From contig NZ_CP162487.1 of NCBI RefSeq assembly GCF_041240605.1, forward strand, positions 2,735,001-2,799,000: a stretch of 64,000 bases of DNA, written 5' to 3'. The notes below the pieces were generated by a model. The model was given only the letters and a program-made list of their open reading frames with translations, was not told where the DNA came from and made no database searches. The stretch comes from Xanthomonas sp. DAR 80977. Lineage in GTDB: Bacteria > Pseudomonadota > Gammaproteobacteria > Xanthomonadales > Xanthomonadaceae. This document shows, one piece after another, positions 49,638 through 57,639 of the stretch. A program made the translations under genes and the position numbers. Position 1 is the stretch's first letter. Every line of letters begins with the position of its first letter.

Positions 49638-50095
49638 TGGCGCTGCCCCCCGGCCCCTGGCAGCCCGACGTGACCGTGGCCACGGTGGTGGTGCGCGACG
49701 GCCGCCTGCTGCAGGTGGAGGAATCCATCGCCGGCGCGCTGGTGCTGAACCAGCCGGCCGGGCACCTGGAGCCGGACGAGAGCCTGCTGCAGGCGGCGCT
49801 GCGCGAGACGCTGGAGGAGACCGGCTGGCAGGTGCGGCTGACCGCGTTCGTCGGCGCCTACCAGTGGAAGGCCGACAACGGCCGCCACTACCTGCGCTTC
49901 GCCTTCGCCGCCGAGCCGCTCGCGCACGACCCGCAGCGGCCGCTGGACGACGGCATCGTGCGCGCCCTGTGGATGACACCGGCCGAGCTGCAGGCCGCCG
50001 CGCCGCGCTGGCGCAGCCCGCTGGTGTGGCAGGTGGTCGCCGATTTCCTGGCCGGCAAGCGCTACCCGCTGGACCTGGTGCGGCAGCTGGCATGA
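49637..50095 (+). CDS. Nudix hydrolase (NudJ-like)
   Basis: A 152-residue protein with a complete Nudix box, [20 protein letters not shown] with TGW following (residues 42-64), giving the GxxxxxExxxxxxxREUxEE metal site. It hydrolyses a nucleoside diphosphate derivative. The position directly before mnmA matches E. coli nudJ (ymfB), which precedes mnmA as well. It overlaps mnmA by four bases. Confidence 0.9.
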   Translation: MALPPGPWQPDVTVATVVVRDGRLLQVEESIAGALVLNQPAGHLEPDESLLQAALRETLEETGWQVRLTAFVGAYQWKADNGRHYLRFAFAAEPLAHDPQRPLDDGIVRALWMTPAELQAAAPRWRSPLVWQVVADFLAGKRYPLDLVRQLA

Positions 50096-51231
50096 ACGGC
50101 GCGCGGATCATGGTCGGCGTCTCCGGCGGGGTCGACTCGTCGGTGGCGGCTTGGCAGCTGGTGCAGCAGGGCGCCGACGTGGCCGGCCTGTTCATGCAGA
50201 ACTGGGCCGACGACGGCAGCAATGATTGCCGCGCCGAGGACGACCGCCGCGACGCGGTGGCGGTGTGCGGCCTGCTCGGCATGCCGTTCCACTTCCGCGA
50301 TTTCTCGCAGGAATACTGGCAAGGCGTGTTCGCCCATTTCCTGGCCGAGTACGCGGCCGGGCGCACCCCGAACCCGGACGTGCTGTGCAACCGCGAGGTC
50401 AAGTTCAAGCATTTCCTGGACGCGGCGCGCGCGCTCGGCGCCGAGCGCATCGCCACCGGCCACTACGCCCGCGTGGCCTTCGCCGACGGCCGCTGGCGGC
50501 TGCTGCGCGGGGTGGACCGCAACAAGGACCAGAGCTATTTCCTGCACCAGCTGGGCCAGGCGCAGCTGGCCGCGACCCTGTTCCCGGTCGGCGAGCTGCC
50601 CAAGGAGCAGGTGCGGCGCATCGCCCGCGAGGCCGGCCTGCCCACCCACGCCAAGAAGGACTCGACCGGCATCTGCTTCATCGGCGAGCGCGACTTCCGC
50701 GAGTTCCTCGGCCGCTACCTGCCGGCGCGGCGCGGCGAGATCCGCGACCCGCACGAGCAGGTGGTGGCCGAACATCCGGGGGTGTTCTACTTCACCCTGG
50801 GCCAGCGCGAGGGCCTGAACATCGGCGGCGTGCGCGGCCGCGCGGCGGCGCCGTGGTACGTGGTCGGCAAGGACGTGGCGCGCAACGTGCTGTACGTGGA
50901 CCAGGACCGCGACAGCCCCCATCTGATGTCCACGCAGCTGCAGTCCGAAGCCGCGCACTGGATCGCCGGGTCGGCGCCGGCGCGGCGCTTCGACTGCACC
51001 GCGCAGACCCGCTACCGCCAGGCCGACGAGCCGTGCACGGTCGAGGTCGGCGACGACGGCACCCTGGCGGTGCGCTTCGCCCGCCCGCAGCGCGCCGTCA
51101 CCCCCGGCCAGTCGCTGGTGCTGTACCGGGGCGACGAGTGCCTGGGCGGCGCCGTGATCGCCACCACCGATGCCCCGCTGCAGCGCCGCCTGGCGCAGCG
51201 CCCCGCTTCACTAGAGGAAACCACCCGATGA
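50092..51231 (+). CDS. mnmA: tRNA-specific 2-thiouridylase MnmA
   Basis: A 379-residue protein. The PP-loop ATP site is [12 protein letters not shown] (residues 9-20), and the two catalytic cysteines are C99 ([10 protein letters not shown]) and C195 ([10 protein letters not shown]). It puts the 2-thio group on U34 of Glu, Gln and Lys tRNAs. It overlaps the Nudix gene upstream and hflD downstream by four bases each. Confidence 0.97.
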   Translation: MNGARIMVGVSGGVDSSVAAWQLVQQGADVAGLFMQNWADDGSNDCRAEDDRRDAVAVCGLLGMPFHFRDFSQEYWQGVFAHFLAEYAAGRTPNPDVLCNREVKFKHFLDAARALGAERIATGHYARVAFADGRWRLLRGVDRNKDQSYFLHQLGQAQLAATLFPVGELPKEQVRRIAREAGLPTHAKKDSTGICFIGERDFREFLGRYLPARRGEIRDPHEQVVAEHPGVFYFTLGQREGLNIGGVRGRAAAPWYVVGKDVARNVLYVDQDRDSPHLMSTQLQSEAAHWIAGSAPARRFDCTAQTRYRQADEPCTVEVGDDGTLAVRFARPQRAVTPGQSLVLYRGDECLGGAVIATTDAPLQRRLAQRPASLEETTR

Positions 51232-51842
51232 CCGATTCCATGGACGCGCGCGTGCTGGCGCTGGCCGGCGTCGCCCAGGCCCTGCAGCAGGTGCGGCGCA
51301 TCGCCGAGACCGGGCAGTCCGAGGCGTCGCTGGTGCGGACCCTGCTCGACAGCGTGTTCCGCACCGACGCCGACACCCCCGAGGCGGTCTACGGCCGGGT
51401 CGGCGACGTCGCGCCGGGGCTGCGCCTGCTGCACAACTATTTCCGCAACCAGGGCCAGGACGAGGTGCTGCCGCGGCTGGCGCTGGCGGTGCTGCAGCTG
51501 GAGCGGCGCTTCGTGCGCGACACCGAGACCAGCGCCAAGGTCACCGCCGGCATCGCCCGGATCGCCCCGCTGCTGGACGAACACGCCGACAGCGCGCACC
51601 CGGCGGTGATCGGCGCGCTGGGCCAGCTGTATGCCGATACCATCAGCCACCTGCGCCCGCGGGTCATGGTGCAGGGCAACCCGCACTACCTGGGCCAGGC
51701 CGGGGTGGTGGCGGAGATCCGCGCGCTGCTGCTGGCGGCGGTGCGCTCGGCGGTGCTGTGGCGGCAGATGGGCGGCAGCCTGTGGGATTTCCTGCTGGCC
51801 AAGCGGCGCATGCTCGAGGCGGTGGACCGCGCGCTGCGCTGA
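51228..51842 (+). CDS. hflD: High-frequency lysogenization protein HflD homologue
   Basis: A 204-residue helical protein with [33 protein letters not shown] and [21 protein letters not shown] segments typical of HflD/YcfC. The precise cellular role outside lambda lysogeny is not settled. The mnmA-hflD order is conserved in gamma-proteobacteria. It overlaps mnmA by four bases. Confidence 0.92.
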   Translation: MTDSMDARVLALAGVAQALQQVRRIAETGQSEASLVRTLLDSVFRTDADTPEAVYGRVGDVAPGLRLLHNYFRNQGQDEVLPRLALAVLQLERRFVRDTETSAKVTAGIARIAPLLDEHADSAHPAVIGALGQLYADTISHLRPRVMVQGNPHYLGQAGVVAEIRALLLAAVRSAVLWRQMGGSLWDFLLAKRRMLEAVDRALR

Positions 51843-51983
51843 ACCGGGCGGCGGCGGGGCGGCCTGGCGCCGTGCCGCGATGCAGGGCACGTTTCGGCGC
51901 ATGGATGCGATCGGCGCCACCTCGCGCCTAAAGACCGAGGGGGTACGGCCGATACAGCAATCGTGAATCTGCCGAGAACGTCC

Positions 51984-53174
51984 ATGTACTCACGCCTCCT
52001 GATCCGTCTGGCCGCCCCGCTCGCCCTGACGCTGCTGTTCCCCATCGCCGCCGGTTTCGACTGGCCGGCCCCGGTCCGTTGGGCCATCCTCACCACGATG
52101 ACGCTGAGTTGGCTGGGCTTCGCCGCCTGGACGGCCTACAGCCAGAGCCGGCGCTCGCCGGAGCAGTCCAAGATCATGCGCGAGCAGGATCAGCTGCTGA
52201 CCGAGCTGCGCAGCTTCGTCGGCAACGAGATCGACGGCTCGCGCAGCGAGATCGAACGGGCCCGCGAACTGATCCGCCAGGCGGTCAGCGGCCTGGGCGG
52301 CAGCTTCGAGGCGATGAACCGCAAGTCGCGGCAGCAGAGCGTGGCGCTGGCCCGGATCGTGGACCGCGCCGGCGACGACGGCGGTGCCGGGGTCGACGTG
52401 GCGCGCTTCGCCCAGCACGCCAGCCAGCGCATGGAGCAATTGGTCGAGGCGCTGGAACAGGTCAGCGGCCAGAGCAGCGCCACGGTGCACTACATCGACG
52501 ACATGTCGCAGCACCTGGACGGCATCTTCGCGCTGCTGGAGGACGTCAAGTCGATCGCCGACCAGACCAATCTGCTGGCGCTGAACGCGGCGATCGAAGC
52601 GGCGCGTGCCGGCGAGGCGGGCCGCGGCTTCGCGGTCGTGGCCGACGAGGTGCGCAACCTGTCCGAACGCTCGACCACCTTCAACGAGCAGATCCGCAAG
52701 CTGGCGCACAGCTCCAAGGACGCCATCGCCAAGGTCCGCGAGACGGTCTCGCACATGGCCTCGCGCGACATGGACCGCTCCCGCGAGGCGCGCGCCGAGG
52801 CCGCGTCGATGCTGGACAACGTGGCGGCGATCAACAATTCGCTGGGCGAAGGCATGCGCGAGATCTCCGAATGCGGCCGCGCCATCGACAGCAGCGTCGC
52901 CGAAGCGGTGCGCGCCCTGCAGTTCGAGGACATCGCGACCCAGGCCCTGGGCGGCGTGCATACCCACCTGGACCGCCTGACCGCGATCAACCGCGAGGCC
53001 GTGGCCCTGCAGGAACTGTTGCATCGCAACGGCGGCGTGTTCGACAGCGAACTGGTCGATGCGCTGCAACGGGTCGGCAACCGCCTGCGCGAGATGCGCG
53101 TGGAGTGGGAGCGTCCGCCGCATAAGCCGGTGGCGCAGCAGAGCATGGGCGCCGGCACCGTCGAACTGTTCTGA
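51984..53174 (+). CDS. Methyl-accepting chemotaxis-type signalling protein without sensor domain
   Basis: A 396-residue protein. Two membrane helices are close together (about 5-22 and 30-47), leaving almost no periplasmic part. A coiled-coil region and the MCP hairpin tip follow, with [19 protein letters not shown] and [18 protein letters not shown] near residues 195-232. The C-terminal part has [12 protein letters not shown], seen in some cytoplasmic-signal receptors. There is no HAMP domain. The start may instead be GTG at 51963. It may sense the membrane state or interact with the chemotaxis array through its tip. Confidence 0.9.
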   Translation: MYSRLLIRLAAPLALTLLFPIAAGFDWPAPVRWAILTTMTLSWLGFAAWTAYSQSRRSPEQSKIMREQDQLLTELRSFVGNEIDGSRSEIERARELIRQAVSGLGGSFEAMNRKSRQQSVALARIVDRAGDDGGAGVDVARFAQHASQRMEQLVEALEQVSGQSSATVHYIDDMSQHLDGIFALLEDVKSIADQTNLLALNAAIEAARAGEAGRGFAVVADEVRNLSERSTTFNEQIRKLAHSSKDAIAKVRETVSHMASRDMDRSREARAEAASMLDNVAAINNSLGEGMREISECGRAIDSSVAEAVRALQFEDIATQALGGVHTHLDRLTAINREAVALQELLHRNGGVFDSELVDALQRVGNRLREMRVEWERPPHKPVAQQSMGAGTVELF

Positions 53175-53203
53175 CCGGCGTCATGTTCCCTGCCGCATCA
53201 TGA

Positions 53204-53240
53204 AACGACCAGTCCCCGGCCTCGTCCGGGGCTTGTCGTT
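53204..53240 (+). terminator. Candidate stem-loop terminator after the MCP-like gene
   Basis: AACGAC and GTCGTT flank a GC-rich inner stem (CCCCGG, loop, CCGGGG). Together they form a long hairpin 30 bp after the gene. There is no clear T-run, so termination strength is doubtful. Confidence 0.45.
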
Positions 53241-53267
53241 CCTGCACTTCCCCGTTTGGCCGAGTCG

Positions 53268-53609
53268 ATGCCCTTTCAGTCCCACTCCCGAGTCGAGGCC
53301 ATGTCCTGCGACGACCTGACCTCCGCGCACGATGCCCTGCCCGCGCACCCGGCTGCGGGTGTGGCCGCTGGCGCCACGCCCGTCGCGGCGCGGCGCCGAC
53401 CGGGCAGCGCGCTGCGGCAGCTGGAAATGCTGGCGCAGGACGAACTGCGGCAGCTGCTCGGCGGGTCTGGACAGGCGGCGTCCGCCAGCATCGCCGATCC
53501 GGTCTGGGCCGGCCTGGCCTGGGACATGGGCCTGAACGGCACCGCCATCGCCGCGGCCGGCACGCCGCCACCGCTGCCCGGCTACGCGGCGCTTTCCGAC
53601 AGCGACTGA
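53268..53609 (+). CDS. Small hypothetical protein
   Basis: A 113-residue frame, alanine- and proline-rich, with one amphipathic stretch (LRQLEMLAQDELRQLLGG). No signal peptide and no recognised family. Codon third positions are GC-rich as in real genes, but the frame is short and no strong ribosome site precedes it, so it may not be a gene. A later ATG at 53301 is also possible. Confidence 0.4.
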   Translation: MPFQSHSRVEAMSCDDLTSAHDALPAHPAAGVAAGATPVAARRRPGSALRQLEMLAQDELRQLLGGSGQAASASIADPVWAGLAWDMGLNGTAIAAAGTPPPLPGYAALSDSD

Positions 53610-53739
53610 ATCGCGCTGCGCGGTCGCGGCCGTCTGCGCCGGCGGATCGCACTCTGCCGCCAGTGCATCGCGGTATCGCCACGGCTGCTGGTCCGCGGGC
53701 TCCTCGGCATGCCTCTAACTGAGATCACAGCGAAGCGTT

Positions 53740-53767
53740 GTGGGAGCGACTGAAGTCGCTCCCACAG
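53740..53767. repeat. REP-like palindrome, single copy
   Basis: TGTGGGAGCGACT-TGAA-type centre-AGTCGCTCCCACA forms a 12-13 bp stem. It is a diverged copy of the TGTAGGAGCGGCTTCAGCC element at 3278-3350. It lies 38 bp after the stop of the ABC transporter ATPase gene (which ends at 53805) and may stabilise or end that transcript. Confidence 0.75.
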
Positions 53768-53804
53768 TACTGCGTCAACGGCAAACATCTGCACCGAAAA
53801 CGCG

Positions 53805-55124
53805 CTAGCTGGGGTTCTCCAGCGAGAACAGATCCGCCTGCTTGTCGTAGGCGAAGTATTCGGCGTAGCGCGCCCAGCTGATCACCGCCTGCACGGTTTC
53901 GGCCGCGTAGTCCTCGGACATGTGGTCTTCCAGCTCGTCGCGGAAGCGCCGCGCCGGGGCGTGGTGGGTCGGGCGTTCGTCGAGCACGCGGCGGATGTGC
54001 GCGGCCAGCGGCACGTAGGTGGCCAGGTGCTGGGCGAACATCTGCTTGCGCGCGTCGGTGCCGAGTTCGGCGAAACGCTGGCCGGCCGGGGTCAGCTGCA
54101 GGTCGCCCTGCTCGAACACCGCCAAGCGCAGCAACTGCAGGGTTTCGGCGATCGGGAACAGTTCGTCCACCTCCAGCTGCAGGCTGGCGGCCAGCGGCGG
54201 CAGGTCGGCGCGGCCGTGGTAGGGCTCGGCCGCCACCGCCTCGACCAGGCCGGCCAGCAGGTTGCTCGACACCCGCGGCAGCACCATCGCGATGCCGCTG
54301 CCGGGGAACACGCCCTCGCGCGCCTGCGGCCGCTGCGGGCTGGCGGTCATGCGCGCGTAGATGTCGTCGACCAGGGCGCGGAACGCCGGCGCCAGGCGGT
54401 TGCGCGGCTGCGGCAGGGTGACCTGGATCTCGCCGATCACCCGGCCCGGATTGGCGCCGAAGATCACGATGCGGTCGCACATCAGCACCGCTTCCTCGAT
54501 GTTGTGGGTGACCATCAGGATCGACTCGATCGGCATGCGCCCTTCCGACCACAGGTCGAGCAGGTCGGTGCGCAGGGTCTCGGCGGTCAGCACGTCCAGC
54601 GCCGAGAACGGCTCGTCCATCAGCAGCAGCTTGGGCCGCACCACCAGCGCGCGGGCCAGGCCGACGCGCTGGCGCATGCCGCCGGACAGCTCCTTCGGAT
54701 AGGCACCTTCGTAGCCGTCCAGGCCGATCAGGTCGATCGCCGCCAGCGCGCGCCGGCGGCGTTCGTCGGCGGCCACGCCGCGCGCTTCCAGGCCGACTTC
54801 CACGTTCTGCAGCACGGTCAGCCACGGGAACAGGGCGAAGCTCTGGAACACCATGGCGATGTCGTCGATCGCCTGGGTCGGCGTGGCGTCGCGGAACACG
54901 ATGCTGCCGGCGCTGGGCTGCAGCAGCCCGGCGATGGCGCGCAGCAACGTGGACTTGCCAGAGCCGGAGCGCCCGAGCAGGCCGACGATCTGGCCCGAAT
55001 GCAGGGTCAGGTCGACATCGTCCAGCACCACCAGCGGCGTCGCACCGCCCTTGTCGTAGCTCTTGCGCACGCCGTGCACGCGGACCAGCGGGGCGCGCTC
55101 GGGCGCGCTTGCGGAAAAGGTCAT
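53805..55124 (-). CDS. NitT/TauT-type ABC transporter ATP-binding protein with AAA-associated domain
   Basis: A 439-residue protein. The ATPase part (1-260) has Walker A GLLGRSGSGKSTLLRA near residues 48-63, signature LSGGMRQRVGLARAL, Walker B LLLMDEPFSALD and H-loop VTHNIEEAV, as in nitrate/sulfonate/taurine importers. Residues ~290-430 form the AAA-associated C-terminal domain (LQLEVDELFPIAETLQLL), which may regulate transport by sensing substrate. It lies 20 bp after the permease gene. No substrate-binding protein gene is nearby. Confidence 0.9.
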   Translation of the reverse strand: MTFSASAPERAPLVRVHGVRKSYDKGGATPLVVLDDVDLTLHSGQIVGLLGRSGSGKSTLLRAIAGLLQPSAGSIVFRDATPTQAIDDIAMVFQSFALFPWLTVLQNVEVGLEARGVAADERRRRALAAIDLIGLDGYEGAYPKELSGGMRQRVGLARALVVRPKLLLMDEPFSALDVLTAETLRTDLLDLWSEGRMPIESILMVTHNIEEAVLMCDRIVIFGANPGRVIGEIQVTLPQPRNRLAPAFRALVDDIYARMTASPQRPQAREGVFPGSGIAMVLPRVSSNLLAGLVEAVAAEPYHGRADLPPLAASLQLEVDELFPIAETLQLLRLAVFEQGDLQLTPAGQRFAELGTDARKQMFAQHLATYVPLAAHIRRVLDERPTHHAPARRFRDELEDHMSEDYAAETVQAVISWARYAEYFAYDKQADLFSLENPS

Positions 55125-55144
55125 GCTCGTCTCTCCAGTGGTCG

Positions 55145-56899
55145 TCAGTCGAAGCGCAGGCGGCGTTCGGCGAAGGCGTACAGGCGCCGCCACACCGCAC
55201 GGTTGAAGAAGGTCACGAACAGCGACATCACCGCCACCCCGAGCAGCACCCGCGCGCCGTCGCCGGCGGCGGTGGCGCGGGCGATGTAGGAACCCAGCCC
55301 GTAGGCCTGCACCTGGGTGTCGCCCCAGCTGGCCAGTTCGGCGACGATGCTGGCGTTCCAGGAACCGCCCGAGGCGGTCAGCGCGCCGGTGATGTAGTAC
55401 GGGAAGATGCCCGGCAGGATCACCCGCCGCCACCAGGTCCACGAGCGCAGCCGGTAGACCGTGGCCGCCTCGCGCAAGTCGGTGGGAAACGCGCTGGCGC
55501 CGGCGATCACGTTGAACAGGATGTACCACTGCGTGCCCAGCACCATCAGCGGCGACAGCCAGATGTCGGGGTTGGCGCCGGTGGCGACGATCGCCAGCAC
55601 CGCGAACGGGAACAGCACGTTGGCCGGGAACGCGGCCAGGAACTGCGCCAGCGGCTGCACCCGCTGCGCGACCTTGGGGCGCAGCCCGATCCACACGCCG
55701 ATCGGCACCCACACCACGCTGGCCAGCGCGATCAGCACCACCACCCGCGCCAGCGTGGCCAGGCCGCCGCCGAACGCCTCGGCCAGGTCGTGCAGGCCCA
55801 GGTGCCGGCGCCCGTAGTCGAACGCGAACCAGGCCGCGGCCAGCGCCGCGATCGCCAGCGCCGCGCTCCACAGCCGGTCGCCCCAGACGTTGCCGCCGTC
55901 GCCCTGCAGCGCCGCTGCCGGCGCACGCGAGCGCCGCGGCGCCCAGCGCAGCAGCAACGCGCGCTGCCAGACCCAGGCCAGCGGCGCGACCAGGCGCTTG
56001 GCCAGGCGGGTGCGCCGCAGCAGGTCGTAGAGCCACGACTGCGGCTTGTCCTGCGAGGCGGTGAGTTCGGCGCGGAACTTGTCCGACCAGGCGACGATGG
56101 GACGGAACAGCAACTGGTCGTACAGCACGATCAGCACGCCCATCGCCAGCACCGCCCAGCCGACCGCGGCGAAGTCGCGCTGCGCGATCGCCAGCGCCAG
56201 GTAGGAGCCGATGCCGGGCAGTTCCAGGGTGTGGTCGCCGACCGTGATCGCCTCGGAGGCGACCACGAAGAACCAGCCGCCGGACATCGACATCATCATG
56301 TTCCAGATCAGCGCCGGCGTCGCATACGGCGCTTCCAGCCGCCAGAAGCGCTGCCACGAGGACAGGCCGAAGCCGCGGGTGACCTCGTCCAGGTCGCGCG
56401 GCACGTTGCGCAGCGACTGGTAGAACGAGTACGCCATGTTCCAGGCTTGGCTGGTGAAGATGGCGAAGATCGAGGCCAGCTCCGCGCCGATCTGGCGGCC
56501 GGGAAACAGGCCCAGGAAGAAGGTCACGGTGAAGGTCAGAAAACCCAGCACCGGCACCGACTGCAGGATGTCCAGCGCCGGCACGATCAGCCGCTCGGCG
56601 CGGCGGCTCTTGGCCGCCAGCGTCGCCACGACGAAGGTGAACAGCAGCGAGGCGGCCATCGCCGCGAACATGCGCAAGGTGGTGCGCAGGCCGTATTCGG
56701 GCAACTGGCGCAGGTCCAGCGAGACCGCCGCGGTGCCCGCCGGCGGCAGCGGCGCGCGCATGTCGGCGGCGCCGTGCAGCAGCAGCACGCCCAGCGCCAG
56801 CAGCAAGGCGAACACCGCCAGGTCGTGGAAATTGGGCAGCACGCCGGGGCGTGCGGCGACAGTGCCGGGCGCGTTGCGCTCGCGGGGGGATAGCACCAT
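55145..56899 (-). CDS. Fused double ABC transporter permease
   Basis: A 584-residue protein holding two permease domains in one chain, each with the EAA-type loop. The first is near residues 165-200 (VPRDLDEVTRGFGLSSWQRF) and the second near 465-500 (FPTDLREAATVYRLRSWTWW). Together they would form the whole membrane channel of a NitT/TauT-type importer, so no second permease gene is needed. I chose ATG at 56899; TTG at 56926 is an alternative. The substrate is unknown. Confidence 0.88.
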   Translation of the reverse strand: MVLSPRERNAPGTVAARPGVLPNFHDLAVFALLLALGVLLLHGAADMRAPLPPAGTAAVSLDLRQLPEYGLRTTLRMFAAMAASLLFTFVVATLAAKSRRAERLIVPALDILQSVPVLGFLTFTVTFFLGLFPGRQIGAELASIFAIFTSQAWNMAYSFYQSLRNVPRDLDEVTRGFGLSSWQRFWRLEAPYATPALIWNMMMSMSGGWFFVVASEAITVGDHTLELPGIGSYLALAIAQRDFAAVGWAVLAMGVLIVLYDQLLFRPIVAWSDKFRAELTASQDKPQSWLYDLLRRTRLAKRLVAPLAWVWQRALLLRWAPRRSRAPAAALQGDGGNVWGDRLWSAALAIAALAAAWFAFDYGRRHLGLHDLAEAFGGGLATLARVVVLIALASVVWVPIGVWIGLRPKVAQRVQPLAQFLAAFPANVLFPFAVLAIVATGANPDIWLSPLMVLGTQWYILFNVIAGASAFPTDLREAATVYRLRSWTWWRRVILPGIFPYYITGALTASGGSWNASIVAELASWGDTQVQAYGLGSYIARATAAGDGARVLLGVAVMSLFVTFFNRAVWRRLYAFAERRLRFD

Positions 56900-57639
56900 G
56901 GGAAGGTTCCGGCGGGGCGGCGGCAACGAGCGCGCCGCAGGGGTGGCAAGGAATGGCGGGAAGCGCGGGAGGACCGCTCAGTGTGGCGAGGAAATATTCA
57001 AGCCAGGCGTCAGCCGGTACTGCGCCACGTTCGCGCCGCGGCGCGCGGCCAGGCGGCCACCACCGGCCGTGCTGCGGATCGCCGCATGCGCGTCGGCCGC
57101 GGCCACGCTCCACGCGCCTTCGCGGCATCGCCGCCCCAACCAGGTCCGGTCGCCGTCGGCGGCGTGCCACCGGCCCAGGCCGGCATGCGTGCCGCCGGCA
57201 CTGCGGCATGGCGGCGCGCAGTCCGGGTCGAGGTGCGGCAGCGTGCGCCGCCAGGGACCATGCACTGGTCGCGGCCTGCGCACGGGCGAGCGGCAGCGCC
57301 TACACGGCGCATGGCGACAACGATGGCAACAGACGCATGGGCGGCTCCGGATGCGGAAACGCCAGGGGCTACGCTCGAAGGTCCTCGCGGATCGGGCTTG
57401 CGTACTGCGGGGAATCTCTTGCCAGCGCCGCTGCGGCGGTGGCGAACGATCCCGTCCTGAGCGGACGGGACCCATCCGGGACGAACCCAGACCTTGGCGG
57501 TCCTGTCAGCTCGACAGCTGCAGCGTCGGTCTAGGATGACTGTCCAAGGAAGTGGCCTCTGGCCGGGTACGATGGGCGCGAAGTATAGCCAGCAACTGCG
57601 GCGCCGCAACAGCGCCTCGCGGGCAGCGGCACCGCGCGT
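56900..57639. other. About 740 bp without a convincing gene
   Basis: Open frames on both strands here are low-complexity, Arg/Ala-rich chance frames with no signal peptide, domain or ribosome site. The stretch must hold the promoter of the minus-strand ABC transporter. I see no tRNA, repeat or mobile element in it. A decayed gene cannot be excluded. Confidence 0.5.

Noticed and set aside
56927..57609. Several 100-200 codon frames in the gap before the ABC permease gene
   Set aside because: Low-complexity Arg/Ala composition on both strands, no conserved features or start signals.
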